Shown: piece by piece, positions 23,659 to 35,325 of the stretch
How positions within the stretch are numbered: position 1 is the stretch's first letter
Layout of the letters: each line of letters starts with the position of its first letter
From: Streptomyces sp. TRM68367
GTDB lineage: Bacteria; Actinomycetota; Actinomycetes; Streptomycetales; Streptomycetaceae
Assembly (NCBI RefSeq): GCF_014495685.1
Contig: NZ_JACTVI010000024.1
Coordinates: 1-64,000, forward strand
DNA: 64,000 nucleotides
Reading direction: 5' to 3'
Position numbers and translations under genes: made by a program
Notes under the pieces: generated by a model
Databases searched by the model: none
Told to the model about the DNA's origin: nothing
What the model saw: only the letters and a program-made list of their open reading frames with translations

Positions 23659-24198
23659 ATGGCGCAGGGCGAGGTGCTCGAGTTCGAGGAGTACGTCCGC
23701 ACCCGGCAGGATGCGCTGCTGCGCAGCGCGCGTCGGCTGGTCCCGGACCCCGTCGACGCCCAGGACCTGCTCCAGACGGCGCTGGCCCGGACGTACGGCC
23801 GCTGGGACGGCATCGCGGACAAGCGGCTGGCGGACGCCTACCTGCGCCGGGTGATGATCAACACGCGCACCGAGTGGTGGCGGGCCCGCAAGCTGGAGGA
23901 GGTGCCGACCGAGCAGCTCCCGGACGCCTGCGTGGACGACGCCACCGAGCAGCACGCGGACCGCGCCCTGCTGATGGACGTGATGAAGGTGCTCGCCCCG
24001 AAACAGCGCAGCGTGGTCGTGCTGCGACACTGGGAGCAGATGTCCACGGAGGAGACGGCCGCCGCCCTCGGCATGTCGACGGGCACGGTCAAGAGCACGC
24101 TGCACCGGGCGCTCGCCCGGCTCCGGGAGGAGCTGGAGGCCCGCGATCTGGACGCACGCGCGCTGGAGCGTGAGGAGCGGGAGCGGTGCGCGGCCTGA
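23659..24198 (+). CDS. sigE: ECF RNA polymerase sigma factor SigE
   Basis: SigE directs cell-envelope stress transcription in Streptomyces. The 179-residue protein has region 2 (residues about 10-75, with PDPVDAQDLLQTALARTYGRWD and RRVMINTRTEWWR, quoted in parts) and region 4 (APKQRSVVVLRHWEQMSTEE and TAAALGMSTGTVKSTLHRAL). It is nearly identical to what I remember of S. coelicolor SigE. AGGAGG lies about ten bases before the ATG. The gene is first in sigE-cseA-cseB-cseC; it has no anti-sigma partner and is controlled by transcription through the CseB/CseC system. One likely target lies in this window (promoter at 56842-56866). Confidence 0.96.
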   Translation: MAQGEVLEFEEYVRTRQDALLRSARRLVPDPVDAQDLLQTALARTYGRWDGIADKRLADAYLRRVMINTRTEWWRARKLEEVPTEQLPDACVDDATEQHADRALLMDVMKVLAPKQRSVVVLRHWEQMSTEETAAALGMSTGTVKSTLHRALARLREELEARDLDARALEREERERCAA

Positions 24199-24845
24199 CC
24201 GGCGGGGAGTCCGATCGATCCGATCGGAACCGGGAGCCCCTCCAGGCGGCGATCACGGCGGCGGCCGGGTTCGCCGCCCTCGGCCTTTTCCTCGCCTCCT
24301 GCGGGGCCGGCGGCACCGGTGCCCGTGACGAGGGCCCGGCGCACTCCGACTCGGCGGCGGGTGCCGCCGCCTCGCCGGCCGCGAGCCCGTCCAGGACGCC
24401 GGACGGCGTGAACGCGGTCAAGCTCGTCAAGGACGACCCCTCGGTCTCCGCGGAGGTCAAGCATGAGCTGAAGCCGTGCGTCGCCGACGAGTACCCCGTC
24501 GACGTGTCGTACGGCAACCTCACCGGCGGTCCGGACGACGACGTCGTGGTCAACGTGCTGACCTGTGGCGACGCGGTGGGAGTCGGTTCGTACGTGTATC
24601 GCGAGGAGCGCGGGAGGTACGAGAATGTGTTCAAGGCCGAGGAGCCTCCGGTCTATGCCGAGATAGATCGCGGCGACCTCGTGGTGACCAAGCAGGTGTA
24701 CGAGAAGGGCGACCCGGTGTCGAGTCCGTCCGGCGAGAACGTGATCACGTACCGCTGGACCTCGGGCAGGTTCACCGAGAAGTACCGCACGCACAACGAC
24801 TACGGCAAGGTCGCCGACGCCCCGTCGCCGGTCCCGTCCGGCTGA
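24186..24845 (+). CDS. cseA: CseA, lipoprotein modulator of SigE expression
   Basis: The 219-residue protein starts at a GTG that overlaps the last 13 bases of sigE. A signal sequence ends with a lipobox LASC (in LGLFLASCGAG), so the mature protein should be lipid-anchored outside the membrane. An Ala/Ser-rich linker precedes the conserved domain with KPCVADEYPVDVSYGNLTGG. In S. coelicolor, loss of CseA raises sigE promoter activity, so it acts as a negative modulator, perhaps through the sensor CseC. Confidence 0.93.
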   Translation: MRGLTGGESDRSDRNREPLQAAITAAAGFAALGLFLASCGAGGTGARDEGPAHSDSAAGAAASPAASPSRTPDGVNAVKLVKDDPSVSAEVKHELKPCVADEYPVDVSYGNLTGGPDDDVVVNVLTCGDAVGVGSYVYREERGRYENVFKAEEPPVYAEIDRGDLVVTKQVYEKGDPVSSPSGENVITYRWTSGRFTEKYRTHNDYGKVADAPSPVPSG

Positions 24846-24931
24846 CGCCGCGGATCGCGCACCGCCTCGCGGACAGAAGACATTCGAAGGCATGTTGTCG
24901 ATGGCACGCTACGAGAACTGAGAGCACCCGG

Positions 24932-25633
24932 ATGGCAGAGCAGACCCATGTCCTGTTCGTCGAGGACGACGACGTCATCCGCGAGGCCACCCAGCTCGCG
25001 CTGGAGCGGGACGGCTTCGTGGTCACCGCCATGCCCGACGGACTGTCGGGACTGGAGGCGTTCCGGGCGAACCGCCCCCACATCGCGCTGCTGGACGTGA
25101 TGGTCCCCGGCCTCGACGGCGTCAGCCTGTGCCGCCGGATCCGCGACGAGTCCACCGTGCCGGTGATCATGCTGTCGGCGCGCGCGGACTCCATCGACGT
25201 GGTCCTGGGCCTGGAGGCGGGCGCCGACGACTATGTGACCAAGCCGTTCGACGGTGCCGTGCTGGTCGCCCGGATCCGCGCGGTGCTGCGCCGGTTCGGG
25301 CACGCGGGCGGCGCGCAGGCGGAGGAGCGCGATACCTCGGCCACCGCGGGAGTGCTGGCCTTCGGCGACCTGGAGGTCGACACCGAGGGCATGGAGGTGC
25401 GCCGGGCCGGGCAGCCGGTGGCGCTCACGCCGACCGAGATGCGGCTGCTGCTGGAGTTCTCCTCCGCGCCGGGCACGGTGCTGTCCCGCGACAAGCTGCT
25501 CGAACGGGTCTGGGACTACGGCTGGGGCGGGGACACCCGCGTGGTCGACGTCCATGTGCAGCGGCTGCGGCAGAAGATCGGCCAGGACCGGATCGAGACG
25601 GTCCGCGGCTTCGGCTACAAGTTGAAGGCCTGA
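24932..25633 (+). CDS. cseB: Response regulator CseB (OmpR family)
   Basis: CseB is a 233-residue OmpR/PhoB regulator. The receiver domain has the acidic EDDD cluster (residues 10-13), the phosphoacceptor Asp in LLDVMVPGLDG and the Lys in VTKPFD. The winged-helix effector domain covers about 135-230 (LTPTEMRLLLEFSSAPG, RVVDVHVQRLRQKIG). It activates the sigE promoter after phosphorylation by CseC. The 86-base gap from cseA suggests one transcript, though in S. coelicolor most transcripts end after sigE. Confidence 0.95.
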   Translation: MAEQTHVLFVEDDDVIREATQLALERDGFVVTAMPDGLSGLEAFRANRPHIALLDVMVPGLDGVSLCRRIRDESTVPVIMLSARADSIDVVLGLEAGADDYVTKPFDGAVLVARIRAVLRRFGHAGGAQAEERDTSATAGVLAFGDLEVDTEGMEVRRAGQPVALTPTEMRLLLEFSSAPGTVLSRDKLLERVWDYGWGGDTRVVDVHVQRLRQKIGQDRIETVRGFGYKLKA

Positions 25634-25641
25634 GCAGCGGT

Positions 25642-26985
25642 ATGCGGGGGTACTTTCGGCGCCTGGCCGCCACGCACCCGGGGCGCGCGAGCATCCGTAC
25701 GGGCCTGAAGTGGAAGCTGAGCGCGGCGATCGCGCTGGTCGGCGCGCTGGTGGCGATCGTGCTGAGCCTGGTCGTGCACAACGCGGCACGGGTGTCGATG
25801 CTGGACAACGCGCGCGATCTCGCCGACGAGCGCATCATGATCGCCCAGCGCAACTACGAGCTGTCCGGGCGGCTGAACTTCCCGAACACCAAACTCGACG
25901 ACCCGGACCTGCCGGCGGCGCTGCGGGACAAGGTGGAGGAGGGCCGGCGGGCGACGTACGTGGCCGACCGGCCGGACCGGGCGCCGGACATATGGGCCGC
26001 CGTGCCGCTGAAGAACGGGCACGTGATGTCCCTGCACTCCGGGTTCACCGACCGCAGTTCGGACATCCTCAAGGACCTCGACCAGGCCCTGGTGATCGGC
26101 TCGATCGCGGTCGTTCTCGGCGGCAGCGCGCTCGGCGTGCTCATCGGCGGGCAGCTGTCGCGCCGGCTGCGCAAGGCCGCCGCCGCGGCTCACGAGGTCG
26201 CGGGCGGCAAGGCGGACGTGCGGGTGCGGGACGCCATCGGCGGGCTCGTCCAGGACGAGACCGACGACCTGGCCCGCGCCGTGGACGCGATGGCGGACAC
26301 GCTCCAGCAGCGCCTGGAGGCCGAGCGCCGGGTCACCGCCGACATCGCGCACGAGCTGCGCACTCCGGTGACCGGGCTGCTGACGGCCGCCGAGCTGCTG
26401 CCGCCGGGCCGCCCTACGGAGCTGGTGCTGGACCGGGCGAAGGCCATGCGCACGCTGGTCGAGGACGTGCTGGAGGTGGCCAGGCTGGACGGCGCCTCGG
26501 AGCGGGCCGAGCTGCAGGACATCATGCTGGGCGAGTTCGTCGCCCGGCGGGTGGCCGCCAAGGACCCGGACATCGAGGTGCGCGTGGTGCACGAGTCGGA
26601 GGTCACGACCGACCCGCGGCGCCTGGAGCGGGTGCTGTTCAACCTGCTCGCCAACGCCGCGCGGCACGGCAAGCCGCCCATCGAGGTCACCGTCGAGGGC
26701 CGGGTCATCCGGGTCCGCGACCACGGGCCCGGCTTCCCGGAGGACCTGCTCGCGGACGGCCCGAGCCGTTTCCGCACCGGCCGCAGCGACCGCTCCGGCG
26801 CGGGCCACGGCCTCGGGCTGACCATCGCGGCCGGTCAGGCCCGGGTGCTGGGCGCCCGGCTGACCTTCCGCAACGTACGGCCGATGGGCGCGCCGGAGCA
26901 CATACCGGCCGAGGGCGCGGTCGCGGTGCTGTGGCTGCCGGAGCACGCGCCGACGAACACGGGGAGTTATCCGATGCTGCCGTAG
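25642..26985 (+). CDS. cseC: Sensor histidine kinase CseC
   Basis: CseC is a 447-residue membrane kinase that responds to cell-envelope damage, such as by vancomycin or lysozyme. Two membrane spans (about residues 25-47 and 150-175) flank a sensor domain of about 100 residues. HAMP follows, then the H-box DIAHELRTPVTGL, N-box FNLLANAARHGKPP, and G-boxes VRDHGPGFP and AGHGLGL. The ATG at 25642 lies nine bases after the cseB stop, and the frame upstream overlaps cseB. It is the last gene of the operon, closed by the hairpin at 27006-27055. Confidence 0.95.
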   Translation: MRGYFRRLAATHPGRASIRTGLKWKLSAAIALVGALVAIVLSLVVHNAARVSMLDNARDLADERIMIAQRNYELSGRLNFPNTKLDDPDLPAALRDKVEEGRRATYVADRPDRAPDIWAAVPLKNGHVMSLHSGFTDRSSDILKDLDQALVIGSIAVVLGGSALGVLIGGQLSRRLRKAAAAAHEVAGGKADVRVRDAIGGLVQDETDDLARAVDAMADTLQQRLEAERRVTADIAHELRTPVTGLLTAAELLPPGRPTELVLDRAKAMRTLVEDVLEVARLDGASERAELQDIMLGEFVARRVAAKDPDIEVRVVHESEVTTDPRRLERVLFNLLANAARHGKPPIEVTVEGRVIRVRDHGPGFPEDLLADGPSRFRTGRSDRSGAGHGLGLTIAAGQARVLGARLTFRNVRPMGAPEHIPAEGAVAVLWLPEHAPTNTGSYPMLP

Positions 26986-27005
26986 TGACGCGGCGGCGGC
27001 TCAGG

Positions 27006-27055
27006 GGTCCTTGCGCTATGCCCGCCCGGGTTCGCGTGGGCATCGCGCAAGGACC
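27006..27055. terminator. Strong bidirectional terminator between cseC and the MFS gene
   Basis: GGTCCTTGCGC and GCGCAAGGACC form an 11-base stem, extended after one mismatch by ATGCCC with GGGCAT; the loop is about 14 bases. It sits between convergent genes. Confidence 0.75.
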
Positions 27056-27081
27056 GCACTGACAACGGGGGTCCGCTGGGG

Positions 27082-28671
27082 TCAGACCGCCTCGGCCACC
27101 GGCGCCTGCGCCGCCGTACCGTCCGTCGTGTCGTCCGTCTTCGGCCCCGCCCCCTTCAGCGGGACCTCCTTCACGAACACGGCCGCCGCCAGCGCGATCA
27201 CCGTGACCACGGCGCCCAGCAGGAACGCCCCGTGCGACCCCGCCGACACCGCGTGCTGGTACGCCTCCCGCGCCGCCGCCGGCAGCTTCGCCAGGCTCGC
27301 CGCGTCCAGCTGCGCGGACTGCTCGGTCACCTTGGAGCCCAGCGCACCGGCCCGCTCGGCCATGACGTCCTGGACCCGGTTGTTGAACAGGGCGCCCATG
27401 ATCGCGACGCCGAAGGAGGCCCCGAGCGTGCGGAAGAGAGTGGCGGACGAGGACGCCACGCCCATGTCCTTCATCTCCACGCTGTTCTGCGCGACCAGCA
27501 GGGTGATCTGCATCAGGCAGCCCATGCCGAGGCCGAGCACGGCCATGAACACGCCGGACGTGAGTCGGCTCGTCCCGGTGTCCATCGTCGACAGCAGGTA
27601 CAGCCCCACGATCATCAGCGCACCACCGAGGATCGGGAAGATCTTGTACCGGCCGGTGCTCGTGATCAACCGTCCGGAGATCACCGAGGTGACGAGCATC
27701 GCGCCGAGCATCGGCAGGAGCAGCAGCCCGGAGTTGGTCGCGGACGCGCCCTGCACGGACTGCTGGTACAGCGGCAGGAAGAGCGTGGCGCCGAACATCA
27801 CGAAGCCGACGATGAAGCCGATCACGGACATCAGCGTGAAGTTCCGGCTGCGGAAGATGTGCAGCGGCAGGACAGGCTCGGTGGCCCGGGTCTGCCAGAA
27901 CACGAACCCGACCAGCGAGGCGACACCGATACCGATCAGCTCCATGATCCGCGCGGAGGTCCAGGCGTACTCCGTGCCGCCCCAGGTGGTCACCAGCACG
28001 ATCGCGGTGACGCCGAGGGTCAGCAGGACGACGCCGGGGTAGTCGATGCCCGCCTTGGCCCGCTTCTTCGGCAGGTGCAGTACGGCGCCGACGGCGGCCA
28101 GCGCGACCGCGCCGAGCGGCAGGTTGATGTAGAAGGCCCAGCGCCAGCCCAAGTTGTCGGTGATGGTGCCGCCGACCAGCGGACCGGCGATCATCGCGAT
28201 CGCCATCACCCCGGCCATCATGCCCGTGTACTTGCCGCGCTCCCGCGGCGGGATCAGATCACCGATGATCGCCATGACGCCGACCATGAGACCGCCGGCG
28301 CCCAGACCCTGGATCGCGCGGAAGCCGATGAGCTGCCCCATGTCCTGGGCCATGCCGCTGAGCGCGGAGCCGGCGAGGAAGAGCACGATCGACGTCATGA
28401 ACGTGCCCTTGCGGCCGTACATGTCACCGAGCTTGCCCCAGACGGGGGTCGCCGCGGCAGTCGCGAGCGTGTAGGCGGTCACCACCCACGACAGGTGCTC
28501 CAGGCCGCCCAGCTCGCCCACGATCGTCGGCATCGCCGTACCGATGATCATGTTGTCGAGCATCGCGAGCATCATCGCGATCATCAGCGCGAGCAGGACG
28601 ACCCGCACACTCCTGGGCCGTTTGCCCGCCTCCGCTTCGGCTTCGGCTTCGGCCGTCTGCATGTCCGCCAT
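27082..28671 (-). CDS. MFS drug exporter, DHA2 (EmrB/QacA) 14-TM family
   Basis: The 529-residue transporter has about 14 hydrophobic segments. Motif A is GKLGDMYGRKG, the first span holds LDNMIIGTAMP (motif D1), and the antiporter motif C is in AGPLVGGTITD followed by GWRWAFYINLP. This family exports drugs using the proton gradient. I start at ATG 28671 (MADMQT); a GTG nine bases upstream is equally possible. The cytoplasmic N-terminus has an EAEAEAEAG run. A TetR gene is divergent at 28784 and twin inverted sites lie between them, so the exporter is almost certainly repressed by that TetR and induced by its ligand. Confidence 0.93.
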   Translation of the reverse strand: MADMQTAEAEAEAEAGKRPRSVRVVLLALMIAMMLAMLDNMIIGTAMPTIVGELGGLEHLSWVVTAYTLATAAATPVWGKLGDMYGRKGTFMTSIVLFLAGSALSGMAQDMGQLIGFRAIQGLGAGGLMVGVMAIIGDLIPPRERGKYTGMMAGVMAIAMIAGPLVGGTITDNLGWRWAFYINLPLGAVALAAVGAVLHLPKKRAKAGIDYPGVVLLTLGVTAIVLVTTWGGTEYAWTSARIMELIGIGVASLVGFVFWQTRATEPVLPLHIFRSRNFTLMSVIGFIVGFVMFGATLFLPLYQQSVQGASATNSGLLLLPMLGAMLVTSVISGRLITSTGRYKIFPILGGALMIVGLYLLSTMDTGTSRLTSGVFMAVLGLGMGCLMQITLLVAQNSVEMKDMGVASSSATLFRTLGASFGVAIMGALFNNRVQDVMAERAGALGSKVTEQSAQLDAASLAKLPAAAREAYQHAVSAGSHGAFLLGAVVTVIALAAAVFVKEVPLKGAGPKTDDTTDGTAAQAPVAEAV

Positions 28672-28697
28672 CGCTCCCACTCCCCCACTCCCGGGAC

Positions 28698-28768
28698 ACT
28701 TACTTGCCGCCCGGCTAGTTCTGTACCGTGAGAACGTAGACTTCTAACTAGCCGGGCGTCAAGTAAGT
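28698..28768. promoter_or_regulatory. Twin operators between MFS exporter and TetR genes
   Basis: A 23-base sequence (28698-28720) recurs in inverted orientation at 28746-28768 with one mismatch, separated by 25 bases. Each arm contains ACTTACTTG and CCGGCTAGTT (or the complement). The pair spans the shared promoter region of the divergent genes. The arrangement fits two TetR dimers binding and repressing both directions. Confidence 0.75.
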
Positions 28769-28783
28769 TTTTCGGAAAGCGCG

Positions 28784-29404
28784 ATGAGTACAAGGATGGG
28801 CGGCACCATGGACGGCACCAGGCAGCGGCGCCGCGGGGACACCCGCCAGCGCATCCAGGACGTGGCCCTCGACCTCTTCGCCGAGCAGGGCTACGAGAAG
28901 ACATCCCTGCGCGAGATCTCCGAGCGCCTCGAGGTCACCAAGGCGGCGCTCTACTACCACTTCAGGACCAAGGAAGAGATCCTGGTCAGCGTCTTCGAGG
29001 ACCTGACCCGGCCCATAGCGGAGCTGATCGAGTGGGGTAGGCAGCAGCCGCACACCCTGGAGACGAAGCAGGAGATCGTGCGCCGCTACAGCGAGACCCT
29101 GAAGGGCGCGTCCCCGCTGTTCCGGTTCATGCAGGAGAACCAGGCCACGGTGCGGGAGCTGCGCATCGGCGAGATGTTCAAGAACCGCATGCTCGGCCTG
29201 CGGGACATCCTGGTCGACCCGGACGCCGAGCTGGTGGACCAGGTCCGCTGCCTCAGCGCGATGTTCACGCTGCACGCCGGGATGCATGTCATGCAGGACC
29301 TCGACGGCGACCCCGAGGACAAGCGCAGGGCTGTCCTCGAGGTCGCCACGGACCTGGTCACGCAGGCCCACGAGAGTGCGGGGCGCACCAGGCAGGCACC
29401 CTGA
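28784..29404 (+). CDS. TetR-family repressor of the adjacent MFS exporter
   Basis: The 206-residue protein has a TetR helix-turn-helix (RIQDVALDLFAEQGYEKTSL, then REISERLEVTKAALYYHF) at about residues 20-65 and a helical ligand-binding domain. The basic start MSTRMGG may be replaced by an internal ATG at 28799 or 28808; I use the first. It is divergent from the MFS gene with twin operators between them. It likely represses the exporter and itself and is released by an exported compound. Confidence 0.92.
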   Translation: MSTRMGGTMDGTRQRRRGDTRQRIQDVALDLFAEQGYEKTSLREISERLEVTKAALYYHFRTKEEILVSVFEDLTRPIAELIEWGRQQPHTLETKQEIVRRYSETLKGASPLFRFMQENQATVRELRIGEMFKNRMLGLRDILVDPDAELVDQVRCLSAMFTLHAGMHVMQDLDGDPEDKRRAVLEVATDLVTQAHESAGRTRQAP

Positions 29405-29430
29405 GCTGCCGCAGAGAGCCACGAGGTGGC

Positions 29431-30078
29431 TCAGAGGTGCACGCCCTTGGCGCGCAGGAACTTGACCGGGTCGACGGCCGAGCCGTAGTTCGGGGTCGTA
29501 CGGATCTCGAAGTGCAGGTGCGGGCCGCTGGAGTTGCCGGTGTTGCCGGAGCGGGCGATGTGCTGACCGGTCTTGACGATCTGGCCGACCCGCACGTCGA
29601 TCCGCGACAGGTGGGCGTACTGCGAGTACGTGCCGTTGCCGTGCTTGATCACGATAGCGTTGCCGTACGCGGGACCGTCACCGGCGCCGTTGCCGCCGGC
29701 CTTGACGACCTTGCCGCCGTGCGTGGCGACGACGTTGGTGCCGCTCGGCACCGCGAAGTCCTGCCCGCTGTGGGTGGACTGCCACATGCCGCCGTTCTGG
29801 TTGAAGCGCGCGGTGAGCGTGTAGCGCTTCACCGGGTCGACCCAGGAGGCGGCCTTCTTCGCCTTGGCGGCCTTCGCCTTCGCGACAGCCTTCGCCTTAG
29901 CCGCCTGCGCGGCCTGCGCATGGACGGCACTGGCGGCACCGGAGGCCGCCGTCGTGTCGGCGGCGACCGCGACCCCGGCTCCCAGCACGGTGGAGACTCC
30001 GAGTCCGGCGGCCAGCACGGCGGCGCGGGCGCGAAGCGGGGACGTACGGGAAGAACGGGACATGACGCGCTGGAACAT
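29431..30078 (-). CDS. Secreted M23-family peptidase (LytM-type)
   Basis: The 215-residue protein is a zinc endopeptidase of the M23/lysostaphin family that would cut peptidoglycan cross-links. The signal peptide is at residues about 15-42 (AAVLAAGLGVSTVLGAGVAVA), then an Ala/Lys-rich linker (AAKAKAVAKAKAAKAKK). The catalytic core starts with the first zinc ligand in STHSGQDFAVP (HxxxD) and ends with the HLHF motif (SGPHLHFEI). I use ATG 30078; the frame is open to 30351 but upstream residues are not signal-like. The 5' leader (30079-30360) shows no ydaO riboswitch that I can match. Confidence 0.92.
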   Translation of the reverse strand: MFQRVMSRSSRTSPLRARAAVLAAGLGVSTVLGAGVAVAADTTAASGAASAVHAQAAQAAKAKAVAKAKAAKAKKAASWVDPVKRYTLTARFNQNGGMWQSTHSGQDFAVPSGTNVVATHGGKVVKAGGNGAGDGPAYGNAIVIKHGNGTYSQYAHLSRIDVRVGQIVKTGQHIARSGNTGNSSGPHLHFEIRTTPNYGSAVDPVKFLRAKGVHL

Positions 30079-30416
30079 CGAAACCTCATGGGGACGGGGA
30101 CAGAAAAACACCCGGCGCACAGCCAGTCGCCGGATGGGCCACACCTTGGTAACCCACGCCCCAACAAACCCCCAAAAACGTGATCTACGACGGAAATTAG
30201 TACATCTAGCCAAAGTCCCCAGACCCTTGACACAGCCACGATTCGGTGCGAATCGGGCCAGTATGGCCCATTTACCTGCCACTCCCGGGGGTAAAAGTCC
30301 TTTTTGCCCGATAAGGTCTTCCACTATTCCCGCTAGTAACGGACAAATCACCTGTGCGGCATGTCACCGGTCAACCGGAGGGAAAGGCTCCGGAATGTGA
30401 CGTGGACTACGCTGAG

Positions 30417-31768
30417 CTCATCCGTACGAGACGCATCCGTACGACGACCGGGGAGGACACGGGTTGGCTCCGGCAGTGCTCGGCACCAGGCTCGCGTCCG
30501 GACGAGGACGGTGAGGAGACCGGCCCGGGCGGGATACGTCTCGCCTCCGCCGCCACCGCGCTGCCCGCCGAACAGGCCCTGGCCGACCACGACCTGGTGC
30601 TGCTGCGCGGGGTCGCGGAGTCCGGCAAGACCACGCTGTGCAGTGGCTCGCGGTCACGGCGACCCGGGCGAGCACGGCGACCGCGTCCCGTTCGTGCTGC
30701 AGCTGCGCACCCTCGTCCGCCGCCCCGGCGGGCTCCCGGCCCCGGACGCCTTCCTGGATGGACGCCGTACGCGTCCCCTTCCACGCCACCCAGCCGCCCG
30801 ACTGGGCGGACCGGGTGCTCAGCGCCCGGCGCGGGCTGCTGCTCGTCGACGGCATCGACGAGATCCCGCAGCGGAGCGCGAGCGCACCCGCCGCTGGCTG
30901 GGCGAGCTGCTGGAGGTCTACCCCGGCAATCAGTGGCTGGTGACCTCCCGCCCCTCCGCCGCACGGGAGGACTGGCTGGCCCCGGACGGCTTCACGGAGC
31001 TCGCTCACGCCCATGGGACAGGCCGACGCGGCCGCCTTCATCGCCCGCTGGCACACGGCCGCCCGCAGCGACGCGCCCGACCCGGACCGCCTCGACACCT
31101 ACGAACGCTCCCTGCTCGACGCCGTCGGGACCAAGCCCGACCTGGGCCGGCTCGCCACCAACCCGCTGATGTGCGGGCTGATCTGCGCCCTGCACCGCGA
31201 CCGGCGCGGCTATCTCCCGCACGGCCGGCAGGAGTTGTACGACGCCGCCCTGTCGATGCTGCTGGCGCGGCGGGACGACCAGCGGGACATGTTCCCGCAG
31301 GGCGACGGGGCCGGGACATCCGGCTGACCGAACTTCCCCCAGATCCAGCTGCTGCCTGGCGTACTGACTGATCCGCAACAACCAGTCCGAGCTGGACCGC
31401 GAGCGCGCCGAGCGGATCGTCGCCGACGTGCTGCCCGCGCTGCCGGCCGCAGCGGCGCAGGGGGACGCCGGGCAGATCCTGCGCCACCTCGTCGTCCGCA
31501 GCGGTCTGCTGCGCGAACCCGGCGCCGGAACCGTCGAGTTCGTGCACCGCACCTTCCAGGACCATCTCGGCGCCAAGACCGCGGTGGAGGACGGCGACTT
31601 CGGGCTGCTGGTGCGGGGCGCCGCGGACACGCAGTGGGCGGACGTGGTTTTCCGGGCCTGCACACGATCACTGTCGCCCCCGCCCCAGACGTGACCGACA
31701 TACCGGATGAGGTCCTCGCACCGCTCCCGGTCGCCCCAACCATCAAGCGGTTGCGCAGCGTTGTGTGA
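30417..31768 (+). pseudogene. NACHT-domain ATPase gene broken by multiple frameshifts
   Basis: Pieces of a STAND/NACHT protein appear in changing frames: Walker A in LVLLRGVAESGKTTL (about 30596-30640), QWLAVTATRA, VPFVLQLRTLVRRPGG, Walker B in RRGLLLVDGIDEIPQ (about 30828-30870), GNQWLVTSRPSA, then NPLMCGLICALHRDRRGYLP and ELYDAALSMLL. After a further break come GTVEFVHRTFQDHLGAK and TDIPDEVLAPLP to the TGA at 31766-31768, which would begin a leucine-rich-repeat region. At least five frame changes occur. NACHT proteins include anti-phage defence factors; here the gene cannot be functional as read. Sequencing error could explain one shift, not all. Confidence 0.75.
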
Positions 31769-31883
31769 CGCACGTCTCTGGCCGACTAATGTTCGGTAAC
31801 CTTACGGTTCCTCTCGCGCCACTCTCGTACACGAACATGCACACGACATGTTGGCAGCGTCACTGACGTGAGAGGACCCCCAC

Positions 31884-32516
31884 ATGAGAAGCCGACGTGC
31901 CTGGTCACGCCGCCTTTCGGTGACCGCCGTCTCGGCGGCCGCCCTCGTCGCCCTGGCCGCACCCGCCGACGCGGCGACGCCCACCGGCACCACCGCGGCC
32001 ACCGCGGCGACCGCCGCCGACGATGTCGACTACGACACCTGGCAGAAGGACTGCCGGGCCGTCATGGACCAGGCCCTGCCCTACCTGAAGCAGCGGATCG
32101 CCGACACCAGGCCGGGCGAGAAGCAGGCCATCGTCTTCGACATCGACAACACCACCCTGGAGACCGACTTCGGCTTCAGTTATCCGTCGCCGGCCAACAA
32201 GCCGGTCCTGGAGGCCGCCAAGTACGCCCAGGACCACGGCGTCGCCCTGTTCTTCGTCACCGCCCGCCCCGGCATCATCTACTCGGCGACCGAGTACAAC
32301 CTCAAGCAGGTCGGCTACAAGGTCGCCGGGCTTCACGTGCGCAGCTTCGGCGACCTGTTCCGGGACGTGGCCGAGTACAAGACCGCCCAGCGCGCCGCCA
32401 TCGAGTCCAAGGGCTACACGATCATCGCGAACATCGGCAACAGCCCCACCGACCTGTCGGGCGGCCACGCCGAGAAGACGTTCAAGCTGCCAGACTACGA
32501 CGGCAAGCTGTCGTAA
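31884..32516 (+). CDS. Secreted HAD-superfamily acid phosphatase (class B-like)
   Basis: The 210-residue protein starts with a basic region and a signal peptide (LSVTAVSAAALVALAAPADA). The HAD nucleophile motif is VFDIDNTTLE (DxDNT), motif II is FFVTARPG and downstream ANIGNSPTDLSGG supplies the late acidic/Asn residues. This matches the plant VSP-like/class B acid phosphatases of actinobacteria, which release phosphate outside the cell. Start ATG 31884 has GAGAGG about seven bases upstream. It is followed by a strong terminator shared with clpC. Confidence 0.9.
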   Translation: MRSRRAWSRRLSVTAVSAAALVALAAPADAATPTGTTAATAATAADDVDYDTWQKDCRAVMDQALPYLKQRIADTRPGEKQAIVFDIDNTTLETDFGFSYPSPANKPVLEAAKYAQDHGVALFFVTARPGIIYSATEYNLKQVGYKVAGLHVRSFGDLFRDVAEYKTAQRAAIESKGYTIIANIGNSPTDLSGGHAEKTFKLPDYDGKLS

Positions 32517-32533
32517 CCCCGTACGCATGCGAA

Positions 32534-32563
32534 AGGGGCCGGTGCTCGAAAGCACCGGCCCCT
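32534..32563. terminator. Perfect bidirectional terminator, phosphatase/clpC
   Basis: AGGGGCCGGTGCT and AGCACCGGCCCCT form a perfect 13-base stem closed by a CGAA tetraloop. It is 18 bases after the phosphatase stop and 19 bases from the clpC stop. Confidence 0.85.
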
Positions 32564-32581
32564 CTCACGTGACCGTGAGGC

Positions 32582-35107
<2,526 letters not shown>

Positions 35108-35308
35108 CGTTAATCGCTCCTCAGAGCGGTCAGGCAGTGGGGGGAACTTCCCCTCCCTGTCCTTCCGCAGCTTAGTCCCGCAAGCGGGGACCGCTCATTC
35201 CAACTGCCGACACCATCGTTGGCCTCCTGACCCTGTGCGCCGACATCTGCTCCAACCCGATGGTGCGAGACGATGTTCCCGCAGGCCAGACACTTACCCC
35301 AGTCGCCA

Positions 35309-35325
35309 GTACGCCGATGGCGAAC
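35309..35325. promoter_or_regulatory. ClgR-type operator upstream of clpC
   Basis: GTACGC-CGATG-GCGAAC matches the ClgR motif GTTCGC-N5-GCGAAC in all but one position on either strand. ClgR activates clp and lon genes in Streptomyces. It lies 202 bases from the clpC start. Confidence 0.55.

Noticed and set aside
29416..29432. GAGCCAC/GTGGCTC hairpin between TetR and M23 genes
   Set aside because: Short stem with a 3-base loop and overlapping the M23 stop codon; possible terminator but too weak to list.
30079..30360. Possible ydaO (c-di-AMP) riboswitch before the M23 peptidase
   Set aside because: I compared the minus-strand leader with the remembered ydaO pattern and could not place the conserved GGGGGACCC-type blocks.
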